A DNA stretch of 64,000 bases from DATCYX01 sp963714425. Lineage in GTDB: Bacteria > Chloroflexota > Anaerolineae > Anaerolineales > UBA4823. Below, in pieces: positions 27,622 through 36,538 of the stretch. Every line of letters begins with the position of its first letter. Within the stretch, counting starts at the first letter, position 1. The stretch is from positions 124,001 through 188,000 of the forward strand of contig CAVQOI010000001.1 of NCBI GenBank assembly GCA_963714425.1, given 5' to 3'. A program made the translations under genes and the position numbers. A model generated the notes under the pieces. It was not told where the DNA came from and did not search any database. It was given only the letters and a program-made list of their open reading frames with translations.

Positions 27622-28556
27622 GCGCAGAACACGGTGCCAGCCGCCCTTCGATTCCGCCCGCGATCGGTATGCTTTTCGGTATTCTGACGATCTCCACTGG
27701 CTCGGTGCTGGTACGCTACGCGCAAGTTTACACCCCCTCCCTGGTGATCGCCGCCGTTCGGATGGCACTGGCAACACTTGTGGTCGCGCCTATAGCCCTG
27801 AAGTTTCATGGCAAGGAGCTCAGGGGGTTGAGCCGCGCTGAGCTAGGACTGGCAGCGGTATCGGGAACCTTTCTAGCGCTACACTTCGCTCTTTGGATCA
27901 CATCTCTGGAATACACCAGCGTAGCGAGCTCGGTGGTCTTTGGCACATCTACTCCCTTATGGGTAGCGCTGCTAGCACCGCTGATATTGAAAGAGCCAGT
28001 CACACGTATTGTTATGGCAGGCATGCTGCTGGCTCTATTGGGTGGAATCATTATCGGACTGAGCGACGCGTGTGTTGTCACTGGCGTCACCTTATCCTGT
28101 CCCGAGTTCGGACAATTCTTCATGGGCAAAGCCATCCTGGGGGATACGCTGGCGCTTGGCGGGGCGATTGCTGCTGCCTTCTACGTGCTTATCGGACGAA
28201 GATTGCGAGCGAAGTATTCTCTAGTCACCTACATCTTTCTGGTATATGGAGCGGCGGCAGTTGTTCTGGTTTTGGGGATGTTTGCTTCTAATCATCCACC
28301 TATCGGTTATCCTCCACAGGCATATCTATGGATGGTATTAATCGCCTTGTTGCCACAATTGCTTGGGCATTCTTCATTCAATTGGGCATTGGGATACGTC
28401 TCGGCGGCTCTTGTTTCAGTAGCACTCCTGGCAGAGCCGATCGGCGCGATCATCCTGGCATATTTTCTCTTGGGCGAGACCCCATCAGCGATGAAGTTAT
28501 TTGGTGCTATACTTATTTTGACAGGTATTTTTATCGCATCCACAGGCGAGCGATGA
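27618..28556 (+). CDS. EamA/DMT-family transporter
   Basis: About 312 residues, ten hydrophobic segments in two EamA repeats. Repeat 1 includes LVIAAVRMALATLVVAPIAL; repeat 2 includes ILGDTLALGGAIAAAFYVLI and ends with MKLFGAILILTGIFIA. These export amino acids, nucleosides or other metabolites. Overlaps sodX by 4 bases, so it is in the sodN transcript. A link to nickel or oxidative stress is only contextual. Confidence 0.9.
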   Translation: MSAEHGASRPSIPPAIGMLFGILTISTGSVLVRYAQVYTPSLVIAAVRMALATLVVAPIALKFHGKELRGLSRAELGLAAVSGTFLALHFALWITSLEYTSVASSVVFGTSTPLWVALLAPLILKEPVTRIVMAGMLLALLGGIIIGLSDACVVTGVTLSCPEFGQFFMGKAILGDTLALGGAIAAAFYVLIGRRLRAKYSLVTYIFLVYGAAAVVLVLGMFASNHPPIGYPPQAYLWMVLIALLPQLLGHSSFNWALGYVSAALVSVALLAEPIGAIILAYFLLGETPSAMKLFGAILILTGIFIASTGER

Positions 28557-28617
28557 AATTATTTTGTTCATTTGTTCATTCATTGAATAACACATATCAG
28601 CGATAAAAGGGTATAGG

Positions 28618-30831
28618 GTGAATAAGGCAACATCCAAGTCAAAGCCAACAACGGATGATTTGCAGGCTCCAACTCGGTTCCAGCGATTTGCTGGGGATAT
28701 CTCCGGAGTAGGTCTGCTGGCTTTGGCGCTGATGACCCTTTTAGGACTGTTCGCACCTGAGGTGACAACTGGAGTATTGCTTGCCCTTTGGGCGGAAGCA
28801 CTGCTGGCCTGGTTGGGATGGGGGAGTCTGTGGGTTGTAGTTGCCTTGGCGATTTTTGGACTGGTATTACTCCGGCGCTCAGCGTTGGCACGCGCAGGTG
28901 AGCCATTTCAAGTGAATTGGTGGCGGGTGTACGCCATTGAAGCGCTGGCTCTCACAAGCCTGGCCTGGCTCTCCGCTTCAGGAGGAAACATCTTCCAGCG
29001 TGCGGAGGCAGGTTTGGATGGTGGGCGAATCGGTTGGGCTTTAGCTTATATTTTAGGTATGGCTCTGAAGCCGCTGGGGATGACTTCTACGCTATGGCAA
29101 ATCCTGATCTTGAGCGGGCTGATGTTGGTGTGGGCCCTGATGGGGCTCGGACTGAGCCGGGGTTTGGTGCGTTGGATGGAAAAGCAGGTCGCTCTTGCGC
29201 AAAAGGAAGCATCCAGTGAAACGGGGGAAGATGAAGCGGTCAGTGTGGCTCCCATCCAGGGTCCGGCAGCTGGCGTCGGGGCCACTAAGAAAAAACGCCT
29301 GCGCCTGCCTGTAGGATACCGCCAGAAATTCCAGGTGCCCGAACAAGATGTAGCCAAAGAGACTGCCAGCCCACTTCCGGGGCGCGATGAGCATTTACCC
29401 CCCTTGGACTTGTTGGTGCACGAGCAATCCGCGCGCCCTGACGAGCGCACGATAAACGAGACAGCCTATCTGATCGAGAAGACTCTGGCTGAATTTGGCA
29501 TCCCGGCAAAAGTGGTGGGCTTCCGGGTGGGACCGACGGTGACTCAGTTCGCCGTGGAACCAGGCTTCTTGGAGAAAGGGGCAGCCCCTGGGAATGATGG
29601 TGACGCTAACCGGCAAAAAGTGCGCGTCTCGCAGATTTCTGCTCTGAGCCGTGACCTGGCCCTGGCGCTCTCAGCTGAACGCCTGCGTATTGAGGCGCCT
29701 GTACCGGGGCGGCCGTATGTGGGCATCGAAGTGCCCAATGTGCGCTCGACTGTTGTCAGATTGCGCCCTATCCTGGAGAGCGACACCTTTTATAAGGTGA
29801 ACTCGCCACTGGCTGTTGCCCTGGGTCGCGACGTTTCCGGTCTGCCGTTAATTGCCGATCTGGAACGCATGCCTCACCTGCTCATTGCCGGGACCACCGG
29901 ATCAGGCAAGTCGGTGTGTATTGCCGCACTCACAACCTGCCTTGTGATGAACAACACCCCTGAGGATCTGCGGCTGGTGATGATCGACCCCAAGATGGTA
30001 GAGCTGGTACGCTTCAACGGACTTCCGCATCTCTACGGGAGGGTGGAAACCGATTTAGAGCGCATCCTTGGTGTGTTGCGTTGGGTAGTGGCAGAAATGG
30101 ATCGACGTTACCGCCAGCTCGAGGCGACGCGCTCGCGCAACATCAACTCCTATAATCGCAAAGTACGCCGCAAAGGCAACCAGCAACTGCCGCGGATTGT
30201 TGTCCTGATCGACGAGCTGGCTGATCTAATGATGTCAACTCCTGACCAGACCGAACCCGCCCTTGTGCGTCTGGCTCAGATGGCACGTGCAACCGGCATC
30301 CACCTGGTCGTAGCCACACAACGCCCAAGCACCGATGTGGTTACAGGCTTGATCAAAGCCAACTTTCCAGCGCGGTTATCCTTTGCTGTGGCTTCATCGA
30401 TTGATTCGCGGGTGATCCTGGATTCTGTAGGCGCTGAGTCTCTTCTGGGACATGGGGATATGCTCTACATGCCGCCCGAATCCTCGTCCCCGCTGCGCTG
30501 CCAGGGAGTGATGGTAAGCGACCAGGAAGTTGAGCGGGTGATCACCGCCTGGCAAAAAAGCTACCCTGACGAGCAGGAGGAATCACCGCCGTGGGATGAG
30601 ATGCTAGAGCAAGAGGCCATCCTGGCTGACCGGGATAACCTGATCGAACAGGCAATTGATCTGGTACGTTCAGAGCAACGCGTCAGTGCCTCGCTCTTGC
30701 AGCGCCGCCTTCGCGTCGGCTACCCGCGTGCAGCCCGCCTGATCGATGAGCTTGAGGATCTGGGAATCGTTGGACCCTCTCAGGGTGGCGGGAGGGACCG
30801 AGAGGTGCTAATCGAGCCTGAAGAGGACTGA
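28618..30831 (+). CDS. ftsK: FtsK/SpoIIIE DNA translocase
   Basis: Membrane-anchored motor that pumps chromosome ends through the closing septum. 737 residues: four transmembrane helices within the first 190 residues, a short linker, the alpha/beta RecA-like motor with Walker A AGTTGSGKS and Walker B VVLIDELADL, and a C-terminal winged-helix gamma domain (ASLLQRRLRVGYPRAARLID) that reads KOPS-type sequences in relatives. Short-linker form, as in SpoIIIE. GTG 28618 is used; no in-frame ATG lies near. Single gene with 60-bp gap from the transporter. Confidence 0.94.
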   Translation: MNKATSKSKPTTDDLQAPTRFQRFAGDISGVGLLALALMTLLGLFAPEVTTGVLLALWAEALLAWLGWGSLWVVVALAIFGLVLLRRSALARAGEPFQVNWWRVYAIEALALTSLAWLSASGGNIFQRAEAGLDGGRIGWALAYILGMALKPLGMTSTLWQILILSGLMLVWALMGLGLSRGLVRWMEKQVALAQKEASSETGEDEAVSVAPIQGPAAGVGATKKKRLRLPVGYRQKFQVPEQDVAKETASPLPGRDEHLPPLDLLVHEQSARPDERTINETAYLIEKTLAEFGIPAKVVGFRVGPTVTQFAVEPGFLEKGAAPGNDGDANRQKVRVSQISALSRDLALALSAERLRIEAPVPGRPYVGIEVPNVRSTVVRLRPILESDTFYKVNSPLAVALGRDVSGLPLIADLERMPHLLIAGTTGSGKSVCIAALTTCLVMNNTPEDLRLVMIDPKMVELVRFNGLPHLYGRVETDLERILGVLRWVVAEMDRRYRQLEATRSRNINSYNRKVRRKGNQQLPRIVVLIDELADLMMSTPDQTEPALVRLAQMARATGIHLVVATQRPSTDVVTGLIKANFPARLSFAVASSIDSRVILDSVGAESLLGHGDMLYMPPESSSPLRCQGVMVSDQEVERVITAWQKSYPDEQEESPPWDEMLEQEAILADRDNLIEQAIDLVRSEQRVSASLLQRRLRVGYPRAARLIDELEDLGIVGPSQGGGRDREVLIEPEED

Positions 30832-30861
30832 ATAATCGAGATTTGTTGGTCGCCCGATTCC

Positions 30862-30890
30862 TTGACAGTCCTGACTCCTGCTGATAGCAT
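30862..30890 (+). promoter_or_regulatory. Promoter of the phosphatidyltransferase-lgt operon
   Basis: TTGACA (30862-30867), 17-bp spacer, TAGCAT (30885-30890). Predicted start near 30897, giving a leader of about 40 bases to GTG 30937. Confidence 0.65.
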
Positions 30891-30936
30891 AGCTTGAATC
30901 TTGCTTGATCCCTTTATGAAAGGTGGAACACGAATT

Positions 30937-31554
30937 GTGACGGAACACGTAGCCGAACGCAAACAGCGCATGACCCTCACGGACCAGCTGCGCTCCAGGT
31001 TTAAAGGTGTGCTCGATCCGGTAGCAGCTTATCTCAACCGTTTGGGATTGGCGCCAAATACGGTCACAATACTTGGTCTTATAGGCAACACGTTCGGCGC
31101 ATATCTCCTGGCGCGCGGGCAAATGACCCTGGGAGGTATCCTTATCCTGCTGATGGGTCCGGTCGATGCATTGGATGGCACGATGGCTCGCCTGCGCGGT
31201 GAGCCGAGCGAGTTTGGGGCGTTCGTCGATTCTGTAACAGATCGCTACTCTGAGCTGGTAATTTTTGGCGCACTGTTGTATTTCTACATGACCCAGGGCA
31301 GGGAGCTGCTTGCCATGTTGGCATTTGCAGGCGCAGCGGGATCACTGCTCGTCTCATACACGCGGGCACGCGCCCAATCACTGGGGATGGAGACCAAAGT
31401 GGGTATCCTAACCCGGCTGGAACGCTACCTGGTGCTCTCACCCGCTCTGGTATTCAATATCCCACATGTGGCGGTGTGGATATTAGCGGTGTTCACCAAC
31501 CTGACAGCTCTGCAGCGTATTCTAGATGTGCGCCGGATGGCGCGCAAAGGGTAG
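30937..31554 (+). CDS. CDP-alcohol phosphatidyltransferase (PgsA/PIS-like)
   Basis: Integral membrane enzyme that transfers a phosphatidyl group from CDP-diacylglycerol to an alcohol. The full signature DGxxARx8Gx3Dx3D is present (DGTMARLRGEPSEFGAFVDS followed by VTD). About 205 residues with several helices. The alcohol (glycerol-3-phosphate or inositol-phosphate) cannot be told from the motif. I chose GTG 30937 because AAAGGTGG lies 10 bases upstream; ATG 30916 is an alternative. Forms an operon with lgt 6 bp downstream, together supplying phospholipid and lipoprotein acyl groups. Confidence 0.9.
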   Translation: MTEHVAERKQRMTLTDQLRSRFKGVLDPVAAYLNRLGLAPNTVTILGLIGNTFGAYLLARGQMTLGGILILLMGPVDALDGTMARLRGEPSEFGAFVDSVTDRYSELVIFGALLYFYMTQGRELLAMLAFAGAAGSLLVSYTRARAQSLGMETKVGILTRLERYLVLSPALVFNIPHVAVWILAVFTNLTALQRILDVRRMARKG

Positions 31555-31560
31555 AAACTC

Positions 31561-32358
31561 ATGGTGCCGCAAGGATTCAATGTTGGACCTGTGTTTATTT
31601 ATTACTATGGAATTATTCTCATGCTCGGCGCCGTGTCAGCGGCATTCCTGGCAGAACGTGAGGCGCGCCGTAGGGGATTGAACGGCGAATTAGTGTGGGA
31701 TGCGTTGATCTGGCTGTTGATCGCTGGGATCATCGGAGCGCGCATCTGGCATATCCTGACGCCCCCACCTTCTATGGTTGAAAACGGGATCACGACCCGC
31801 TATTACCTGACACACCCTCTGGACGCGCTATGGATCCGCAACGGCGGTTTGGGAATTCCTGGCGCGGTCATTGGAGGTGTGCTGGCGCTCTATTGGTTTT
31901 GCCGCAGGAGAAAGCTCAGTTTCGCAGTATGGGCAGATATTGCCGCACCTGCATTAGCCCTGGGGCAGGCGATTGGTCGCTGGGGGAACTTTACTAACCA
32001 GGAGCTCTATGGCGCACCCACATCGCTGCCTTGGGGGATTTCCATCCAATTCAGTACTGGCTACCCGCTCGAGACACGGTTCCATCCACTCTTCTTGTAT
32101 GAGTCATTGTGGAACTTTGCCAATCTGATCCTGTTACTATGGCTGGGAAGGCGCTACGCCGACCGGTTGAAGGATGGAGATCTGTTTATAGTCTATCTGA
32201 TCGGTTATCCGATTGGGCGATTTCTCCTTGAATTCTTGCGTCTGGATGCTGCACAGGTCGCAGGGATCAATGTTAACCAGACGATCATGCTGGTAATTGC
32301 AGTGCTGGCTGCAGGCGTATTGTTTTTTCGCCATCGACAGCAAGTTGAGTCTACCTAA
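31561..32358 (+). CDS. lgt: Prolipoprotein diacylglyceryl transferase
   Basis: Transfers diacylglycerol from phosphatidylglycerol to the lipobox Cys of prolipoproteins. 265 residues, seven hydrophobic helices, with the Lgt signature GRWGNFTNQELYG and the upstream GGLGIPGAVIGG region. HPLFLYESLWN is the conserved C-terminal motif. Likely substrates in this window include the AapJ-type binding protein and the lipoproteins at 25056 and 44314. Confidence 0.95.
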   Translation: MVPQGFNVGPVFIYYYGIILMLGAVSAAFLAEREARRRGLNGELVWDALIWLLIAGIIGARIWHILTPPPSMVENGITTRYYLTHPLDALWIRNGGLGIPGAVIGGVLALYWFCRRRKLSFAVWADIAAPALALGQAIGRWGNFTNQELYGAPTSLPWGISIQFSTGYPLETRFHPLFLYESLWNFANLILLLWLGRRYADRLKDGDLFIVYLIGYPIGRFLLEFLRLDAAQVAGINVNQTIMLVIAVLAAGVLFFRHRQQVEST

Positions 32359-32412
32359 GCAGTGCCTGGCGAGCAATCTCCAGCCTGGCACCTGGATGCT
32401 TTCAGGCATGGA

Positions 32413-32455
32413 AAATGGGGTCACGCGGACGCATTTCAGCCGCAAGACCCCATTT
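32413..32455 (+). terminator. Hairpin after lgt
   Basis: Ten-base arms AAATGGGGTC (32413-32422) and GACCCCATTT (32446-32455); the 23-nt loop can close further by GCGG/CCGC. It lies 55 bases past lgt and ends in TTT, so it is a probable terminator. The rest of the 291-bp spacer to 32649 shows no gene. Confidence 0.6.
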
Positions 32456-32649
32456 CTGGAATTTAACCCAATGGTAGAGAGGCCCTCTCCGGCTTAACAG
32501 TTGCAATGGCTATATTGGAACACCACAGTCCGCGGATGTTCTACCTCTCAATTATGCAAGCGAATGAAGGACTCTTGTCTCATTGGCATTGCTTAATGGT
32601 GTAATAATAATAATCCTTATGAGGAAGTGATGGGATCGCGAATATCAAG

Positions 32650-33588
32650 ATGATCGAGACCAGAGATCTGGGGAAACAATTCGAGGAGTTTTGGGCAGTA
32701 GATGGCGTCGACCTGCAGGTGAGGGCTGGCGAAGTGCTGGCTTTGCTCGGGCCAAACGGCGCGGGAAAAACGACTACCGTGCGCATGCTCACGTCGATCC
32801 TACGCCCGACGCGTGGAGAAGCGCGTGTTGCAGGCTACGATGTGGTGCAAAATGCAACGAAGGTTAGAGCTTTGGTGGGAGTGCTCACTGAGCAACACGG
32901 TCTCTACTCTCGTATGCGAGCAGCCGATTATCTGGATTTCTTCGGCCAGGTTTACGCACTTGATCTCGCGACACGTGAACGTCGCATCAACGAGCTATTA
33001 GGTCACTTCGGCTTGATGGATGACAGAAAACGGCGCATCGGTGAGTATTCGAAGGGCATGCGCCAAAAACTTGCATTAGCCCGAGCGTTGCTCCACGAAC
33101 CTCCCGTCTTGCTGCTTGACGAGCCCACCTCAGCAATGGACCCGGAAAGCGCCCGACTGGTACGCGATGCCATCCGGGAACTGCGTACCGCAAGCCGGGC
33201 GATTATCGTGTGCACGCACAACCTTGCCGAGGCAGATGAGCTTGCGGATCAGATTGCAATCATCCGTTGCGGGCGCATTATCGCGACGGGGTCGACCTCT
33301 GAGCTAAAGGGGATTTTTCTGGGCCCGCCCGAATACGAAATCCGCCTGAGCTCAAATCTGAACGGCAATAAAATCTCTCTCCCTGAAGGTGCCTACATGA
33401 CAGGCTTGGGCGAGGATTGGTTACGCTACCGCACCAACGAGCCAGGCAATGTGAATCCGATGATTCTACGCAACTTGTTGGATATGGGTTTACCGGTAGT
33501 GGGTTTGCAGGAGGTGCATCGAAGCCTGGAGCAGGTCTACCTTGAGGTGGTGGGTTCCGCCGAACGAATGGAGAGCGCCGATGCTTGA
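32650..33588 (+). CDS. ABC-2 exporter ATP-binding protein
   Basis: About 312 residues: Walker A GPNGAGKTT, signature EYSKGMRQKLALA, Walker B VLLLDEPTSAMDPE and H-loop THNLAEA are intact. C-terminal extension as in DrrA/YadG-type exporters. Overlaps the permease gene by 8 bases, indicating translational coupling. It is distinct from the exporter at 5372-8815: only one permease accompanies it, and that permease is longer. Confidence 0.92.
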   Translation: MIETRDLGKQFEEFWAVDGVDLQVRAGEVLALLGPNGAGKTTTVRMLTSILRPTRGEARVAGYDVVQNATKVRALVGVLTEQHGLYSRMRAADYLDFFGQVYALDLATRERRINELLGHFGLMDDRKRRIGEYSKGMRQKLALARALLHEPPVLLLDEPTSAMDPESARLVRDAIRELRTASRAIIVCTHNLAEADELADQIAIIRCGRIIATGSTSELKGIFLGPPEYEIRLSSNLNGNKISLPEGAYMTGLGEDWLRYRTNEPGNVNPMILRNLLDMGLPVVGLQEVHRSLEQVYLEVVGSAERMESADA

Positions 33589-35014
33589 AACCGTCCGCCA
33601 GCAGCTCTCCCCGGCTTTCATCATCACCCAGCGAGAAGTGCGCGACCAGTTTCGTGACTGGCGCATCATCTTCCCAATCGTCATTTTGACCCTGTTTTTC
33701 CCAGCCCTGATGAACTTCACCGCCAGACAGGCGGTCACATTCGTGGAACGCTACGGCGCGCCGATGATCGGTGACCGGCTGATTCCTTTCTTATTGATGA
33801 TTGTCGGATTCTTCCCTATCTCAGTATCACTCGTTATCGCCTTAGAAAGTTTTGTGGGAGAGAAAGAGCGACGGAGCATCGAGCCGCTGCTGTGCACTCC
33901 CCTGAGTGACTGGCAGGTTTATCTAGGCAAGCTGCTCGCTGCTATGGTGCCACCCTTACTGGCCAGCTACCTGGGGATTAGTGTCTATTTGGTAGGGGTA
34001 TATTTCCAAATCGGCTGGACTCCCGACCCAATGCTGCTTTTACAAATCGTGGTGCTTACCACGGTCCAGGCGCTGGTGATGGTGAGCGGGGCAGTTGTTG
34101 TCTCTTCTCAGACCACATCGGTACGTGCTGCGAACCTGCTGGCATCCTTTATTATTATTCCCATGGCGCTTTTGATCCAAGGCGAAAGCATTATCATGTT
34201 CTGGGCAGATTATCAGGTTCTGTGGTGGGTGATTATTGGACAGGTGCTCATCGCTGGTTTGTTAATGCGCGCAGGAATCGCTCAATTCAATCGCGAAGAA
34301 TTGTTGGGGCGCGAGCTGGACACACTGAACTTACTTCGGAGCTGGCGGATATTCAAAAATGCTTTCCTCGGACAGGCACACGGCCTTCTGCAGTGGTACG
34401 GGCGCGAGCTAAGTTCCACGCTGCTAGCTATGAAGATCCCAATTCTCATCATGAGCTTGACTCTAGTGGCGGCAATCTGGTTGGGCGCAGGGCAGGCACG
34501 TAATTTTGCCCTACCAGCGAACCTGTTAAGCCTGGATCACCTCGACCAGGGTTTCCTAAGTGGGATGGAAAACATCCGCTTCTTTTCCGCGGCTGGCATC
34601 GGCAGCATTTGGCTGCATAATCTGCGTGCATTAGCACTGGCAACAGTGCTTGGCATTTTTTCGTTCGGCGTTCTGGCAGTGATCCTTCTGATGTTGCCTT
34701 TGATGCTGGTAGGGTACTTTATGGCGAATATGGCGACAGTTGGTATCCATCCGCTATTATTCTTTTCGACCCTGGTCTTGCCGCATGGGATCCTGGAGAT
34801 CCCAGCGATAATTCTGGCTGGGGCAGCTATCCTGCACCTGGGAGCCACCCTGGCGGCACCCTCAAACGGGCAAGCCGTTGGCGAAGCCTGGTTGCGTTCG
34901 CTGGCTGCCTGGGCGCGGGTGATGCTGGGACTTGTAATCCCATTGCTTCTCGGAGCGGCGATGCTGGAAGTGCTGCTGACACCACGTTTGGTCGTTTGGT
35001 TCCTCGCGAAATGA
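33581..35014 (+). CDS. ABC-2 permease (NatB-like, long form)
   Basis: About 477 residues with at least nine hydrophobic segments and a conserved cytoplasmic segment EKERRSIEPLLCTPLSDWQV of the type found in ABC-2 permeases of the NatB/YhaP group. The C-terminal part (LVLPHGILEIPAIILAGAAI) resembles the SpoIIM-like membrane domain, so this may be a fusion of an ABC-2 permease with a SpoIIM-type region. The start ATG 33581 overlaps the ATPase stop; an upstream GTG frame extension would overlap the ATPase by 47 bases and is rejected. Confidence 0.82.
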   Translation: MLETVRQQLSPAFIITQREVRDQFRDWRIIFPIVILTLFFPALMNFTARQAVTFVERYGAPMIGDRLIPFLLMIVGFFPISVSLVIALESFVGEKERRSIEPLLCTPLSDWQVYLGKLLAAMVPPLLASYLGISVYLVGVYFQIGWTPDPMLLLQIVVLTTVQALVMVSGAVVVSSQTTSVRAANLLASFIIIPMALLIQGESIIMFWADYQVLWWVIIGQVLIAGLLMRAGIAQFNREELLGRELDTLNLLRSWRIFKNAFLGQAHGLLQWYGRELSSTLLAMKIPILIMSLTLVAAIWLGAGQARNFALPANLLSLDHLDQGFLSGMENIRFFSAAGIGSIWLHNLRALALATVLGIFSFGVLAVILLMLPLMLVGYFMANMATVGIHPLLFFSTLVLPHGILEIPAIILAGAAILHLGATLAAPSNGQAVGEAWLRSLAAWARVMLGLVIPLLLGAAMLEVLLTPRLVVWFLAK

Positions 35015-35047
35015 TTGAGGGTCGATGACCAAGGGAGACTGGCTTTT

Positions 35048-35803
35048 GTGGCAAAACTGATCATTTTGGGCTCGGCGAATGCCATCCCAGACGAAACACA
35101 TGAAAATACTCATATGGCTGTAAGCCTTCCTGAGTGCACCATACTCATCGACTGTGTCAGCAATCCCATTGTTCGCCTATCTCAGGCAGGTTTGGACCTC
35201 GAGAAGGTGACAGATCTCATCCTGACGCATTTTCACCCAGACCATGTATCTGGGGTGCCTCTATTACTGATGGATATGTGGCTGATGGGGCGTAAGCTAC
35301 CGTTAATTATTCACGGTCTGGACCACACATTGGACCGGATGGAAGAATTAATGGGTTTTTTCGAGTGGAAGAACTGGCCCCACTTCTTTCCAGTGAAGTT
35401 CAATCGGGTTTCTAACGAGGAAATGACTCCGGTTCTTGAGTATGCTGATTTGCGCATTTTCGCATCGCCAGTGAGGCACCTTGTGCCAAATATCGGACTG
35501 CGCGTTGAATTTATGAAAACCCAAAAAACGCTGGCTTATTCTTCTGATACCCAACCCTGCCAGGAGGTTGTTCGTTTGGCTGCCAGAGCTGATGTCCTCA
35601 TCCACGAATCAGCTGGGGCCACAATTGGACACACCTCGGCAGAGCAAGCTGGAAAGATCGCGCAGCAGGCAGAGGTAAGCTCCTTGTATCTCATCCACTA
35701 TCCGACCCGCGACTTTGACCCTGAGACTCTGGTTCCAGAAGCTAAGACTACCTTTGCTGGAAAGGTAGCGCTGGCGAAAGATTTTATGGAATTAGACTTT
35801 TAG
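35048..35803 (+). CDS. MBL-fold metallohydrolase (RNase Z-like)
   Basis: About 251 residues. Metal-binding motif THFHPDHVSG, an upstream DCVSN strand, later His in SPVRHLVPN and SSDTQPC with HESAG give a beta-lactamase fold of the RNase Z/ElaC-like type. It lacks the long exosite of tRNase Z, so function as tRNA 3' processing enzyme is uncertain; other small-molecule phosphodiesterases have this layout. Start GTG 35048 has AGGGAG 10 bases upstream; a TTG at 35015 abuts the permease stop. Confidence 0.82.
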   Translation: MAKLIILGSANAIPDETHENTHMAVSLPECTILIDCVSNPIVRLSQAGLDLEKVTDLILTHFHPDHVSGVPLLLMDMWLMGRKLPLIIHGLDHTLDRMEELMGFFEWKNWPHFFPVKFNRVSNEEMTPVLEYADLRIFASPVRHLVPNIGLRVEFMKTQKTLAYSSDTQPCQEVVRLAARADVLIHESAGATIGHTSAEQAGKIAQQAEVSSLYLIHYPTRDFDPETLVPEAKTTFAGKVALAKDFMELDF

Positions 35804-35862
35804 GTAGGCGAATCAGGAATAATATATTCAGGATTGCCGCGAAAGTCTCTGGACTCTTTTGT

Positions 35863-35897
35863 AAAAAAAACCGATGCAGGCTTACACTCCTGCATCG
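35863..35897 (-). terminator. Intrinsic terminator of the HNH gene
   Basis: On the minus strand CGATGCAGG and CCTGCATCG arms enclose an 8-nt loop, followed after one base pair by eight T residues (35863-35870 on the plus strand as A). A textbook rho-independent terminator. It may also work for the plus-strand MBL gene, though without a U-tract. Confidence 0.85.
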
Positions 35898-35947
35898 TGT
35901 CATTTCAAGATCATTTTCCTGATTGACCCACCAATTTAATTGAATGA

Positions 35948-36451
35948 TCACCAGCCCTGAATAAATGGCACCCAGTCCATATTTTGATCTACATGTCGGC
36001 CATATAGGTATTGTGCTGATGTGGGAGGTTCTTGTGGCAGGTGTAACAGGTGCATTTGGGCTTGCTCGAGCGTGCGCCCTCCTTTGCGATGATTGCAAGC
36101 TGGACAGGCAGCAACCAGGTTCTCCCAGGAGTGCTCCCCACCCAGGCGGCGGGGAAATATGTGATCCACGGTGAGACTGGCGGCGCGTTGTCCACAATAC
36201 TGGCATGTATAGTTATCCCTGCGCAAGACCTCGCGTTTAGTCAGGCGGATACGCGGCCGGGGCCGCCGGATCATCTTCTCCAGGCGAATTATGGAAGGTC
36301 GTGGGTAGTATGTCGAGACTGTCTTGATCTCACCACGACCATTCAGCACCATGTTGGCTTTCCCGTTAAGAATCAAGCCAATGGCACGGCGTGTAGTGCA
36401 TACGTTGATGGGCTCAAAGTTGGCGTTCAGAACCAATACCGGTGCATACAT
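35948..36451 (-). CDS. HNH endonuclease family protein
   Basis: 167 residues. Zinc-binding HNH motif: CQYCG, then SLTVDHIFPRRLGG with the catalytic His, then ENLVAACPACNHRKGG. N-terminal half begins APVLVLNANFEPINVCTTRR, the standard start of the widespread single-copy bacterial HNH proteins of unknown substrate found in Actinobacteria, Cyanobacteria and Chloroflexota. Not linked to any methylase or phage gene here, so it is probably not a restriction enzyme. Confidence 0.9.
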   Translation of the reverse strand: MYAPVLVLNANFEPINVCTTRRAIGLILNGKANMVLNGRGEIKTVSTYYPRPSIIRLEKMIRRPRPRIRLTKREVLRRDNYTCQYCGQRAASLTVDHIFPRRLGGEHSWENLVAACPACNHRKGGRTLEQAQMHLLHLPQEPPTSAQYLYGRHVDQNMDWVPFIQGW

Positions 36452-36525
36452 CGTGCTCTCCGTGACTCACGGAATTATAGCCGGGATGCTGAATTGCTGT
36501 CAATAAGAGGTTAGCTTTTTTGTGC

Positions 36526-36531
36526 TATACT
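36526..36531 (+). promoter_or_regulatory. Probable -10 box of tyrS
   Basis: TATACT with only 7 bases to the tyrS ATG at 36539, which predicts transcription start at or next to the start codon. No T-box leader fits in so short a space. No convincing -35 seen. Confidence 0.5.
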
Positions 36532-36538
36532 CTAGCCG

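Noticed and set aside
35948..36451. HNH protein as part of a restriction or phage system
   Set aside because: No methylase, packaging or structural gene is nearby; it matches the widespread single-copy bacterial HNH family.
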